A DNA stretch of 64,000 bases from an uncultured Lachnospiraceae bacterium (lineage in GTDB: Bacteria > Bacillota > Clostridia > Lachnospirales > Lachnospiraceae), in assembly GCA_910586205.1 (NCBI GenBank), contig CAJUGD010000006.1, positions 62,001 through 126,000 of the forward strand, in the 5' to 3' direction. Positions 26,352 to 34,019 of the stretch are shown piece after piece. The notes under the pieces are model-generated. The model was not told where the DNA came from and searched no databases. It saw nothing but the letters and a program-made list of their open reading frames with translations. A program made the position numbers and the translations under genes. The stretch's first letter is position 1. Each line of letters begins with the position of its first letter.

Positions 26352-26380
26352 AGTATACTTAATTTACTTAAATATGTCAA
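26352..26380 (-). promoter_or_regulatory. promoter of the mannan lacI, with operator-like spacer
   Basis: Minus-strand TTGACA (26380-26375), 17-nt spacer, TATACT (26357-26352). The spacer contains TTTAAGTAAATTAAG, and GTAAATTAAATG overlaps the start codon (26323-26312). Both match the mannan operator pattern, suggesting autoregulation. The rest of 26381-26594 holds one hairpin and no gene. Confidence 0.75.
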
Positions 26381-26446
26381 TATTTTTCAAAAGGCACAAT
26401 CATCTTCTTATCAAAACAGTCCGGACTTTATAACCACTGCAGATTT

Positions 26447-26481
26447 AACTCTCTTTTGATGATGTCCAATCATCAAGAGTT
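26447..26481 (+). other. hairpin with plus-strand T-rich tail, no plus gene
   Basis: AACTCT/AGAGTT and TGATGAT/ATCATCA pair around GTCCA, followed on the plus strand by TCTTTTATTTATT. It has terminator form on the plus strand, but no plus-strand gene precedes it. It may shield lacI from antisense transcription, or be a decayed element. Confidence 0.35.
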
Positions 26482-26594
26482 TCTTTTATTTATTCTGCAA
26501 AAGCAGTCGGTATATTATGCAGAAAATAACAATTTTGAAGATATCAAAAAATTCACTTTCATATCCGCAGAAAATGAGAAATTTTAATATTAAA

Positions 26595-26634
26595 ATATGG
26601 AGAACGTTATGCTTAATCATAACATTCTCCATAT
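26595..26634 (-). terminator. terminator of the rpsF-ssb-rpsR operon
   Basis: ATATGGAGAACGTTATG and CATAACATTCTCCATAT form a 17-bp stem with one mismatch or wobble. On the minus strand it is followed by TTTTAATATTAAAATTT. It lies 98 nt downstream of rpsR. Confidence 0.7.
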
Positions 26635-26731
26635 ATCTTACTCTGTACCCTGTTTATCAGTATTAATGATAAGTTGTTGTAAACACTTACCAATGTAGAA
26701 CTAACATCTTCAGGCTTTTCACTATCCTATA

Positions 26732-26998
26732 TTAATCACATGTATATGGCATAAGAGAAATATGGCGGGCTCTCTTAATTGCAACTGTCAAAGCTCTCTG
26801 ATGCTTTGCACAGTTTCCGGTGATTCTTCTGGGAAGAATCTTACCTCTCTCTGATACATATCTTTTCAGCTTATTTGTATCCTTATAATCAATAACGCCG
26901 TTTTTCTCACCGCAGAATACACATACTTTTTTTCTTCTGCGAACGCCGCCTCTTCTTACCTTAGCGCCTTCGGGCTTATCCGATTTATTGAATGCCAT
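26732..26998 (-). CDS. rpsR: 30S ribosomal protein S18
   Basis: Small-subunit ribosomal protein of 88 residues that pairs with S6 on the platform. The signature YKDTNKLKRYVSERGKILPRRITG is unmistakable (residues 38-61), ending in RHISLMPYT. The N-terminal extension contains a CVFCG motif with a second Cys at 62, similar to zinc-type S18 proteins. It is last in the conserved order rpsF-ssb-rpsR. Confidence 0.98.
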   Translation of the reverse strand: MAFNKSDKPEGAKVRRGGVRRRKKVCVFCGEKNGVIDYKDTNKLKRYVSERGKILPRRITGNCAKHQRALTVAIKRARHISLMPYTCD

Positions 26999-27053
26999 TG
27001 GTACTGCCTCCTTCTTCGATTAATCCATGTCTCTCAACTGGAAGCCGGTCTGC

Positions 27054-27518
27054 TTAGTTGAAAGGCAATCCCTCATCTTCTACACCATCCGGGATGTTCA
27101 TGAAGCCATCGCCAATCGCGCTGGACGGAGCCGGCCTGGAGGTAGGCTGATAATCATAACCGCCATTGCCCCCGCCGCCTGCATTCTTGCTGTCGGCAAA
27201 CTCCTGATCATCCACAATAACATCTGTGGTATAAACACGCTGACCTTCTCTGTTGGTATAACTGCCAGTCTGAATGCGGCCCGAAACCAGAACCCTCATC
27301 CCCTGATGAAAGTATTTCTCGGCAAACTCCCCTGCCTTGTCAAATGCCACGATATTAATAAAATCCGCATTCTGCCCCTGATCGCCATCCTGACTTCTGG
27401 CACGGCCTCTGCGGTCTACGGCAAGGGTATATCTGGCTATTGCCATGGAACGTTCACCCTGCGAATATCTTACCTCCGGATCCCTGGTCAGTCTACCCAT
27501 AAGAATTACTCTATTCAT
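27054..27518 (-). CDS. ssb: single-stranded DNA-binding protein
   Basis: Tetrameric OB-fold protein of 154 residues for replication and repair. The family opening MNRVILMGRLTRDPEVRY is complete, with FINIVAFDKAGEFAEKYF near 50. A Gly-rich linker leads to the acidic tail ending DEGLPFN, the partner-binding tip. It lies between rpsF and rpsR as in other Firmicutes. Confidence 0.97.
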   Translation of the reverse strand: MNRVILMGRLTRDPEVRYSQGERSMAIARYTLAVDRRGRARSQDGDQGQNADFINIVAFDKAGEFAEKYFHQGMRVLVSGRIQTGSYTNREGQRVYTTDVIVDDQEFADSKNAGGGGNGGYDYQPTSRPAPSSAIGDGFMNIPDGVEDEGLPFN

Positions 27519-27588
27519 ACCATCACTCTTCCTTTTTAAGCTGGTCGTCTGCTCCTATAACAGCCCGCTCTTTGGACTGCTATCTATC

Positions 27589-27882
27589 TTACTGCTCGTC
27601 CTGCTTTACGCAAAGATATCGGATCACCGGCTCCATAATACGAATATGGGCTTCCACTTCGTTGGGGCAGTTAGAATCCGCTGTCTCGAACTGGATGAAG
27701 TAATAGAAAGCTTCTCTCATCTTCTGAATCTCATAGGCAAGTCTCTTTTTGCCCCAATCGTCCACATTGGTCACGGTTCCGCCAAAACGGGTAATATAAC
27801 CTTGCACCTTCTCCAATGCGGCTGCTCTTTCTTCATCTTCGAGTTTTGCGCTCAGAACAACTGCTAACTCATATTTGTTCAT
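27589..27882 (-). CDS. rpsF: 30S ribosomal protein S6
   Basis: Small-subunit protein of 97 residues, opening MNKYELAVVLSAKLEDEER with the typical GKKRLAYEIQKMREAFYYFIQFE segment. The ATG at 27882 follows AAGGAGG; the frame extends 34 codons upstream but without a ribosome site and through the promoter. First gene of the operon. Confidence 0.98.
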   Translation of the reverse strand: MNKYELAVVLSAKLEDEERAAALEKVQGYITRFGGTVTNVDDWGKKRLAYEIQKMREAFYYFIQFETADSNCPNEVEAHIRIMEPVIRYLCVKQDEQ

Positions 27883-27892
27883 TGCTTTACCT

Positions 27893-27934
27893 CCTTGTGG
27901 TCTCTGGCCCTTGATTTTTCTGTCAAGAGCAAGG
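27893..27934 (-). promoter_or_regulatory. rpsF leader stem-loop, candidate S6:S18 autoregulatory site
   Basis: Outer stem CCUUG/CAAGG encloses CUCUUGA/UCAAGGG, with a purine-rich bulge CCAGAGACCA on the 3' side. The outer 3' strand overlaps the Shine-Dalgarno. Firmicute rpsF leaders bind the S6:S18 complex for feedback, and position and shape fit, but I could not confirm the conserved bulge of the published motif. Confidence 0.5.
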
Positions 27935-27955
27935 AATAATGTGTCACGAATTAAT

Positions 27956-27984
27956 ATTTTAACAGAATATGCCACTAATTGCAA
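27956..27984 (-). promoter_or_regulatory. promoter of rpsF-ssb-rpsR
   Basis: Minus-strand TTGCAA (27984-27979), 17-nt spacer and TAAAAT (27961-27956), preceded by TGT as an extended -10. The leader is about 70 nt. Confidence 0.7.
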
Positions 27985-28028
27985 GTACTTTTTCGGATTT
28001 GAATACCGCTTTAAATACCGCTAAAGGC

Positions 28029-29276
28029 CTACTGATAAATCGGATACTTATCACAAAGCTTTGTCACCTGCTCCCGAATGGCATCTGCTTTATTCTCAAA
28101 GTCTGTGGCCGCCATCCAGATGCACTCTGCGATCACCGGCATATCCTCCTCCTTTAATCCGCGGGAGGTAACAGCCGGGGTTCCAATCCTCACTCCGGAA
28201 GTAACAAACGGGCTTCTGGGATCATTGGGTACCGTATTCTTATTAAGCGTAATATAAACCTCATCACAGCGGTTCTGAAGCTCCTTGCCGGACACCTCCA
28301 TTCCCCGCAGATCCACCAGCATCAGATGGTTGTCCGTCCCTCCTGTCAAAAGCTTAAAGCCCTGGGCTGTCAAAGCCTCTGCCAATGCTGCTGCATTTTT
28401 CCTAACCTGGGCCTGATATGCCTTAAACTCCGGCTTCAGCGCCTCCCCAAAGCAGACTGCTTTTGCTGCAATCACATGCTCTAAAGGACCTCCCTGAGTC
28501 CCTGGGAAAATAGCCTTATTAAAATTAAACCTGTCTGCCGCCTCCTGATTGGCAAGAATCATACCGCCTCTTGGCCCTCTCAAGGTCTTGTGGGTCGTAG
28601 TTGTCACCACATGAGCATAGGGAATCGGACTGGGATGCTCACCTGCAGCCACCAAACCGGCAATGTGAGCCATGTCCACCATCAGAAAGGCTCCCACCTT
28701 ATCCGCCACTTCGCGGAACCGTTTAAAATCAATCTCCCTGGCATAAGCACTGGCACCTGCCACAATCAGCTTCGGCTTGCTTTCAACGGCAATTCTCTCC
28801 AGCTCATCATAATCAATGTAGCCCTCATCATTAACCCCATAGGGCACAATGTTAAAATACAGGCCGGAAAAATTCACCGGGCTTCCATGGGTCAGGTGAC
28901 CGCCGTGATCCAAATTCATTCCCATAACCGTGTCCCCTGGCTTTAACATCGCAACAAACACAGCCATGTTGGCCTGGGCTCCGGAGTGAGGCTGTACATT
29001 GGCATAATCACACCCAAACAGCTTTTTCGCCCGTTCTATGGCAATAGTTTCCACCACATCCACATATTCACAGCCGCCATAATACCGCTTACCCGAATAT
29101 CCCTCTGCATATTTATTGGTAAGAACCGTACCCATTGCCATCATAACCGGCTCCGACACAATATTCTCCGAAGCAATCAGTTCCAGATTCCTCCTCTGAC
29201 GAGCCGCCTCCTGCTCAATAGCCTTACCCACCTCCGGGTCATAATCCGTAATAAGCCTCATAATATCATTTACCAT
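28029..29276 (-). CDS. glyA: serine hydroxymethyltransferase
   Basis: PLP enzyme interconverting serine and glycine with tetrahydrofolate, 415 residues as usual. The PLP lysine motif TTTTHKTLRGPRGG is near residue 225. Other landmarks are LIASENIVSE at 33, KYAEGYSGKRYYGGCE at 54 and DMAHIAGLVAAGEHPSP near 200. Its start follows GGAGAA. It is monocistronic, with its own strong promoter. Confidence 0.98.
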   Translation of the reverse strand: MVNDIMRLITDYDPEVGKAIEQEAARQRRNLELIASENIVSEPVMMAMGTVLTNKYAEGYSGKRYYGGCEYVDVVETIAIERAKKLFGCDYANVQPHSGAQANMAVFVAMLKPGDTVMGMNLDHGGHLTHGSPVNFSGLYFNIVPYGVNDEGYIDYDELERIAVESKPKLIVAGASAYAREIDFKRFREVADKVGAFLMVDMAHIAGLVAAGEHPSPIPYAHVVTTTTHKTLRGPRGGMILANQEAADRFNFNKAIFPGTQGGPLEHVIAAKAVCFGEALKPEFKAYQAQVRKNAAALAEALTAQGFKLLTGGTDNHLMLVDLRGMEVSGKELQNRCDEVYITLNKNTVPNDPRSPFVTSGVRIGTPAVTSRGLKEEDMPVIAECIWMAATDFENKADAIREQVTKLCDKYPIYQ

Positions 29277-29300
29277 AATATTCTCCTTTTCTGACCGAAA

Positions 29301-29325
29301 GGCACTGGTTCTCTGTTCCAGCGCC
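29301..29325 (-). promoter_or_regulatory. short hairpin in the glyA leader
   Basis: GGCGCTGG and CCAGTGCC form an 8-bp stem (one G-U) around a 9-nt loop in the 60-nt glyA leader, 25 nt before the start codon. On the plus strand the same stem is followed by TTTTTT, so it could also stop antisense transcripts. It does not match any folate or glycine riboswitch that I know. Confidence 0.45.
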
Positions 29326-29344
29326 CTTTTTTCTGATGTGTCTG

Positions 29345-29374
29345 ATTATAGTACAGTTCAGCAATCCATGTCAA
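29345..29374 (-). promoter_or_regulatory. promoter of glyA
   Basis: Minus-strand TTGACA (29374-29369), 18-nt spacer and TATAAT (29350-29345): both boxes match consensus. Transcription should begin near 29338. Confidence 0.85.
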
Positions 29375-29498
29375 GAATTATCCTGCCATTTTACTCCCCT
29401 GCCGTTTCCCCCGGGTTTTCTGCAGCTTCTTCTGCGCCGCACTCACAAAAAAATACTTGGCATTCGTTCGCATATGAACATCACTTATGCAGAACCCG

Positions 29499-31220
29499 CT
29501 AATGCAGCTTATACTCCCTAATCACAATCTGCAGCGTCCTTCTCCCATTATACTCATTCACATCCGGATAATACACCACATCCATCATCTTCTTTTCCCC
29601 CAGCTCCTCCAGAAAACGATCTCCTTCTGTAAACAGCATCCCATCCATAGCCAGTCCCTTTTCTGTCACAAGAGACAGCTTCACCGCGTTCCGGTTCTTT
29701 CCCAGCACCCGTGCACTGCGGATCTGCAGCCCTTTCTGCGCAAACTGAGGCTTTTCATTCCCCTGCCCAAATGGCTCCAAGAGTTTTAGCTCCTCCACCA
29801 GTCCTGATGATATGTACTCCAACGGCATAGCTGCATCAATCCATACTTTGGGAATAAAATCCTCTGGCTTTAAGTCTGCCTGCTCATTCAACCGCCTCCT
29901 AAGCTCCTCTACATGACCTTCCTCTATGGAAAATCCTGCAGCCATAGGATGCCCGCCGAACTTTAAAAACAGCTCCTGCACCCCACACATTTCCCGATAC
30001 ATATTATACGCCTCAATAGACCGGCCAGAGCCCTTTACACATCCCTCTCCCCTGGTCAATACAAAGGTTGGCCGATTCCAGGCTTCCCGCACCCGCCCTG
30101 CAATGATTCCTGCCACAGACTCATGACAATCCGGCAGAAAGATCACCAGAACCGAATCCTCTTTATACTGCTCCTCTGCCTGTCTGACAGCCTCCTCCAC
30201 CCCCTTCTGGGTCATAGTCTTGCGCTCCTCATTTAATACCCTCAGCTCATCTGCCATAGAAGCTGCCTTCTGCTCATCCTGGCACAAAAGCAGTTCTAAC
30301 GCCAGCTTTGCCGTCTGCAGGCGTCCGCTGGCATTTAAACAAGGGCCGATCACAAAACCAATATGATATGCGGTCAGATTCCGGATGTCCAGCCCGCAGG
30401 CATCCACCAGCTTTCTAAGCCCAAGGCTTTTTGTCTCTGAAATCTTCTTCAGCCCCTGCCGCACAAGAATGCGGTTCTCATCCTGCAGCCGCATTACATC
30501 CCCCACTGTAGCAATAGCGGCAAACTCCAGCATGTCCTCCCATTCCCCTGCCGGCACTCCAAACGCCTCATATAAAGCCTGAACCAGCTTATAAGCCACC
30601 ACTCCTCCGCAGATTCCCTTAAAAGGGTAAGAGCACGTTGCCTGCTTTGGATTTACAACCGCGTCTGCCGGAGGAGGGAGCTCTTTTCCGTTTTCGTCAA
30701 AGGGCACTTCATGATGATCCGTAATGATCACGGTCATTCCCATCTCCTTGGCCATGCAGATCTGATTCATCGCCGCAATCCCATTATCACAGGTAATGAT
30801 TGTGTCAATTCCATCATCATAGGCTCTCTGAATAATGGATTCATTGATCCCATACCCGTCCCGGATTCTTTCCGGAATCTGGTAATCAGCCTTTGCGCCG
30901 CACCGCCTCAGCCCCTGGTACAAAAGATACGCAGAACAGATTCCGTCAATATCATAGTCCCCTACAATCCGAATCCTTGAGCCTTTTCCTACTTTTTCTC
31001 TTAAAATACAGACAGCCCGATCCATATCCTTTAAAAGATGAGGATCATATAGATCCGCCAAAGTTCCATAAAGATACCGATTAATTTCATCTTCTCCTGT
31101 TATATCCCGATTGCGGATAATTCTGGCTGTAACCGGACTGACGTTAAAACGCTTTGCAAGTCCATCAAAATCCGCCCTTTTCGTCTGCAGCATCCATATT
31201 GCCTGTTTATCCTGATTCAT
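29499..31220 (-). CDS. recJ: single-stranded-DNA-specific exonuclease RecJ
   Basis: 5'-3' exonuclease for recombination and repair. DHH-domain motifs are present: VGDYDIDGICSAYLLY near 95, ITDHHEVP near 160 and a GGHPMAAGFS DHHA1 motif near 420. At 573 residues it is of the shorter clostridial type. Its start overlaps the stop of the HAMP-protein gene by 4 nt, so it is translated as the last gene of a barnase-barstar-HAMP-recJ transcript, an unusual partnership. Confidence 0.95.
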   Translation of the reverse strand: MNQDKQAIWMLQTKRADFDGLAKRFNVSPVTARIIRNRDITGEDEINRYLYGTLADLYDPHLLKDMDRAVCILREKVGKGSRIRIVGDYDIDGICSAYLLYQGLRRCGAKADYQIPERIRDGYGINESIIQRAYDDGIDTIITCDNGIAAMNQICMAKEMGMTVIITDHHEVPFDENGKELPPPADAVVNPKQATCSYPFKGICGGVVAYKLVQALYEAFGVPAGEWEDMLEFAAIATVGDVMRLQDENRILVRQGLKKISETKSLGLRKLVDACGLDIRNLTAYHIGFVIGPCLNASGRLQTAKLALELLLCQDEQKAASMADELRVLNEERKTMTQKGVEEAVRQAEEQYKEDSVLVIFLPDCHESVAGIIAGRVREAWNRPTFVLTRGEGCVKGSGRSIEAYNMYREMCGVQELFLKFGGHPMAAGFSIEEGHVEELRRRLNEQADLKPEDFIPKVWIDAAMPLEYISSGLVEELKLLEPFGQGNEKPQFAQKGLQIRSARVLGKNRNAVKLSLVTEKGLAMDGMLFTEGDRFLEELGEKKMMDVVYYPDVNEYNGRRTLQIVIREYKLH

Positions 31221-32512
31221 TCTGATCCATCCTCATCTTTTGTCATCATATGCTGGCTTTGCTGCTGTGCCTCTGGCTCTCCATCCTGGAAAACCGGCTT
31301 TTCATTCCGTTTACGCCACTCCAGCTCCGCTGTCTGCCAAGCTGCCCGCTCGGTCTCCCGCTCCAGTTCCGCCTCCAGACGGGCAGCCTTCCCGGTCTCC
31401 CGCTTCAGCTCTGCCTCCAGACGGGCAGCCTGCTCTGCCAGCTTTTCCCGTTCCACACGAAGCCCGGCTGCCCGCTCCCGCTGCTGCTGCCGTTCCTTTT
31501 GCAGCTCCTCTATTTCCGCCCGCTGCTTCCTCAGCTCGGATTCCATAGAAGTCTCATTTTCCCTCTGCCGTCTTTTAATCTCCTTTAAGCGGCTTTGCAG
31601 GCTGGTAAAGCCATACAGAATCGGTGCAAAGTCCCCCCGGTATGCCTGCTCACAGCCAGACCTTGCCTGAAAATTCTCACTTCCCGTCTCCCGGAACAAA
31701 TAGATCTCATCCTTGACAATGTCCTCCAGGCGCTGAATCATCTGATTCATTGCATCCTCCAGGATTCCCAGCTCATCCCTGGAACTGCAGTTAAGACGCA
31801 CATCCAGATTTCCATTTGTAACCCGCCGCGCCGCATCCATCAGGGCCTGTACCGGCCCTTCAATGGCATGGATCAGATACCAGATAAGCCCTGCCATAAT
31901 CAATGTGACGATTCCAATGACCCAAAGCTTCACCATATACATTCGGTCATATAATGCCTCTGCCTGATTTTTCTGAACCTCCGCCGCCTGCTTATCATGA
32001 GCCACTGCCTCCAAAAACAGGCTGCTGGCCTTTTCAAACAGCTCCTGGGAATGTCCCATCATCATGGCAGTAGCCTTTTCCCTGTCATTTCCTTTACTGG
32101 TCTCAATCAGTCTCTCACTGTATTCCAGATACCCGTTCCAGGCTACCTCGGCCTCATCCATAAATGCCTGATCAGAATCCCAGGTGGGAAGCTGCCGGTA
32201 TTCCTCAAACTTTACCTCAATCTCCCCCCGGATCCGTCTCATCTCCTGCTCCAGCGCTTCCATCAGTTCTGGATCTGTGGTAACTGCATGACGGCTCTCC
32301 TTGATCCTGTAATCAGATGTTGCCGTGTTTAATTCCTCTGCCGCGATCACTGCATTGATCCAGATATCAGATGTCTCATCCCCGGCCTGCTTAATGCGAG
32401 ACGCAGTAAAAACTGATTCCCGCTCCAAGATCAGCAGTCCAAGAACACAGACTGCCCCCAATGCCATCAGTTTTGTACGGATCCTGATATCCCGCATAGG
32501 CTTTATCCTCAT
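31217..32512 (-). CDS. HAMP-domain membrane protein with coiled-coil tail, no output domain
   Basis: A 431-residue membrane protein. A first membrane helix (about 12-30) and a second (about 188-212, VKLWVIGIVTLIMAGLIWYL) bracket an extracellular four-helix-bundle-like sensor region. HAMP follows (about 213-270, AARRVTNGNLDVRLNCSSRDELGILEDAMNQM split around the usual DExG). The rest is a Glu/Arg-rich coiled coil (about 315-410). It has the front half of a chemoreceptor or sensor kinase but no MCP, kinase, GGDEF or phosphatase domain. It overlaps barstar upstream and recJ downstream by 4 nt each. Signalling role is unknown. Confidence 0.75.
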   Translation of the reverse strand: MRIKPMRDIRIRTKLMALGAVCVLGLLILERESVFTASRIKQAGDETSDIWINAVIAAEELNTATSDYRIKESRHAVTTDPELMEALEQEMRRIRGEIEVKFEEYRQLPTWDSDQAFMDEAEVAWNGYLEYSERLIETSKGNDREKATAMMMGHSQELFEKASSLFLEAVAHDKQAAEVQKNQAEALYDRMYMVKLWVIGIVTLIMAGLIWYLIHAIEGPVQALMDAARRVTNGNLDVRLNCSSRDELGILEDAMNQMIQRLEDIVKDEIYLFRETGSENFQARSGCEQAYRGDFAPILYGFTSLQSRLKEIKRRQRENETSMESELRKQRAEIEELQKERQQQRERAAGLRVEREKLAEQAARLEAELKRETGKAARLEAELERETERAAWQTAELEWRKRNEKPVFQDGEPEAQQQSQHMMTKDEDGSE

Positions 32513-32829
32513 AATCTATCTCCTTCACCATTCTGAAAATTTTTCTCAAGCTCCTGAAAAATTACACATAAATGCGGATTTTCCTCCTGGGCATCCTGAA
32601 AAACCCGGATGACCCGGTTCAGATAGCTTATCAGCCGTTCATCCCTCTCTGGTCCGTCCTCTGTTCCAAACACCCCCACACAGGTATCCTCACTCAGCTC
32701 TGTCAGCATATCATACAGCGCATCCAGATTTTTCCCATAATAGTCCGGAAATTCCAACATCAGCGCCATATAATCCTGTACCTGTTCCCGGGTCTTGGTC
32801 ACATAAAAATCCAGCAATATTTTCTTCAT
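32509..32829 (-). CDS. barstar-like ribonuclease inhibitor
   Basis: Cytoplasmic inhibitor of the barnase encoded 12 nt upstream. The 106 residues follow the barstar pattern: MLEFPDYYGKNLDALYDMLTEL near 26-47 matches the barnase-contact helix region around Asp35/Asp39 of Bacillus barstar, followed by a strand and helix (LISYLNRVIRVFQDA). The pairing protects the cell from product that folds before export. Confidence 0.92.
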   Translation of the reverse strand: MKKILLDFYVTKTREQVQDYMALMLEFPDYYGKNLDALYDMLTELSEDTCVGVFGTEDGPERDERLISYLNRVIRVFQDAQEENPHLCVIFQELEKNFQNGEGDRL

Positions 32830-32841
32830 ACCAGCTTCCCC

Positions 32842-33633
32842 CTAATATAGCTGTTCAAATGTCTTGTAATGGTCTTCCGTATAAAAGATCAGGCCGTCAT
32901 TAGAATAAATCAATCGTTTAGCCCCTCGATAGCCTCCCTCATAGTCCAAATCACACTCATAATATTTTCGTCCCTTTTTCTCCGGAAGCATTCCTTCATA
33001 ATTTCCAAAATAACTGCCCCCAATGCTCATTCCCGGCGCCACCTGATCCAAATTTCCTTTCTTGCTGTCCCATCCCAGATCCTGTGCTTCCTTCTTCGTT
33101 ATATAATTATCCGGAAGATACCCATAAATATGAAGGTACAACGCCACCTCATCCTTTGAAATATAAGTGCCGTCCTCCTCAATCTCAATCGAATCTCCAT
33201 TTAAGGATGAATTTGTTTCATCTGAGTATTTCTGATCTTCCCCCTGTTCGGATTTTTCTGTTTTCTTTCGGTTCTCCCCCTCGCCGGACTCCTCCGATTC
33301 CTTCTGATTCCCGCCCCCGCCGGACTCCTCCGATTCCTTCTGATTCCCGCCCCCGCCGGAGTCCTCTGATTCCTTCCGGTTCTCGTCCCCGCCGGATTCC
33401 TCCGGTTCTCCCCAGTCTTCCGATTCCTTTCCTTCACCTGGTTCTTCCCCAGCCTCCGATATTTCCTGCGCTTCTGCGGCCTTCTCGCCCTGTACAGTCT
33501 CCTCCACTTTCTGTTCTTGCACGAGAGCCCTTTCCGGCTGGCCCCCTGAAGCTGTCCCGCATCCTGCTGCTGTCCCCAGCACCAGCATAACCATCAGAAG
33601 CCACACAAGCCCCTTTTTCCATTTCTTCCACAT
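32842..33633 (-). CDS. barnase-like guanyl-specific ribonuclease, exported lipoprotein
   Basis: Extracellular RNase. The last 110 of 263 residues align well with Bacillus barnase: LPDNYITKKEAQDLGW, KGNLDQVAPGMSIGG, and the active-site set Lys (ITK), Glu (YYECDLDY), Arg (GGYRG, KRLIYS) and His (DHYKTF), all kept. A signal peptide with a Cys at its end (AAGC) suggests lipid anchoring, and about 110 residues of Glu/Gly/Ser-rich repeats (GGGNQKESEES) link it to the domain. Start chosen at 33633, 7 nt after GGGAG; the frame extends 10 codons further. Unlike classical barnase, which is freely secreted, this one appears tethered. Confidence 0.93.
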   Translation of the reverse strand: MWKKWKKGLVWLLMVMLVLGTAAGCGTASGGQPERALVQEQKVEETVQGEKAAEAQEISEAGEEPGEGKESEDWGEPEESGGDENRKESEDSGGGGNQKESEESGGGGNQKESEESGEGENRKKTEKSEQGEDQKYSDETNSSLNGDSIEIEEDGTYISKDEVALYLHIYGYLPDNYITKKEAQDLGWDSKKGNLDQVAPGMSIGGSYFGNYEGMLPEKKGRKYYECDLDYEGGYRGAKRLIYSNDGLIFYTEDHYKTFEQLY

Positions 33634-33834
33634 AACAAGTCTCCCTTCTGATAAGCTTCCCATTATAGCTTTCGAATTTTTAGATATTCATGCCAGTCTG
33701 TCTTAAATGTAATGATAGCAAAGTCAAAAGAAACATGAAAAAATAACCCGAATGCAATCATTTTAACACAACTTTTCCATTCACGCTACCTTTCAAACCT
33801 TATCTGTTTCACCAAACTGATTTCATCTGTCATT

Positions 33835-33876
33835 GTTCACGCCATGACTAATTATTTCACCGATTAATCATGAGCC
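33835..33876. repeat. diverged relative of the 7700 palindromic element
   Basis: GTTCACGCCATGACTAAT matches the left arm of the 7700-7745 element at 16 of 18 positions, and CATGACTAAT pairs imperfectly with ATTAATCATG. It lies in the 386-nt gap 33634-34019, which also contains a weak extended -10 (TGTTAAAAT on the minus strand, near 33760) that may serve the barnase operon. No gene is seen there. Confidence 0.4.
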
Positions 33877-33973
33877 AAATACTCCAGCTCTCATTAATGT
33901 CCTCATTTGCAATATGACCTGGGATATCTCATGTATACAGCAATTTTCTTATCTCCTAACAGCAGTCACAGCA

Positions 33974-34015
33974 TAAAAAAAACAATCCTACCTGATTTCT
34001 CAGATAAGGACTGTT
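33974..34015 (-). terminator. terminator of the deoxynucleoside kinase gene
   Basis: On the minus strand AACAGTCCTTATCTGA pairs with TCAGGTAGGATTGTT around GAAA, with small internal mismatches, and is followed by seven Ts. It starts 5 nt past the stop codon. Confidence 0.85.
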
Positions 34016-34019
34016 TGTT

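Noticed and set aside
26447..26481. Terminator of a plus-strand gene
   Set aside because: The shape fits, but there is no plus-strand gene in the preceding kilobases, so it is listed only as a hairpin.
29277..29345. THF, ZTP or glycine riboswitch before glyA
   Set aside because: The leader is only about 60 nt with one small stem and lacks the conserved cores of these classes.
33286..33370. CRISPR-like tandem repeat
   Set aside because: The short repeats encode the GGGNQKESEES linker of the barnase lipoprotein and have no spacers.
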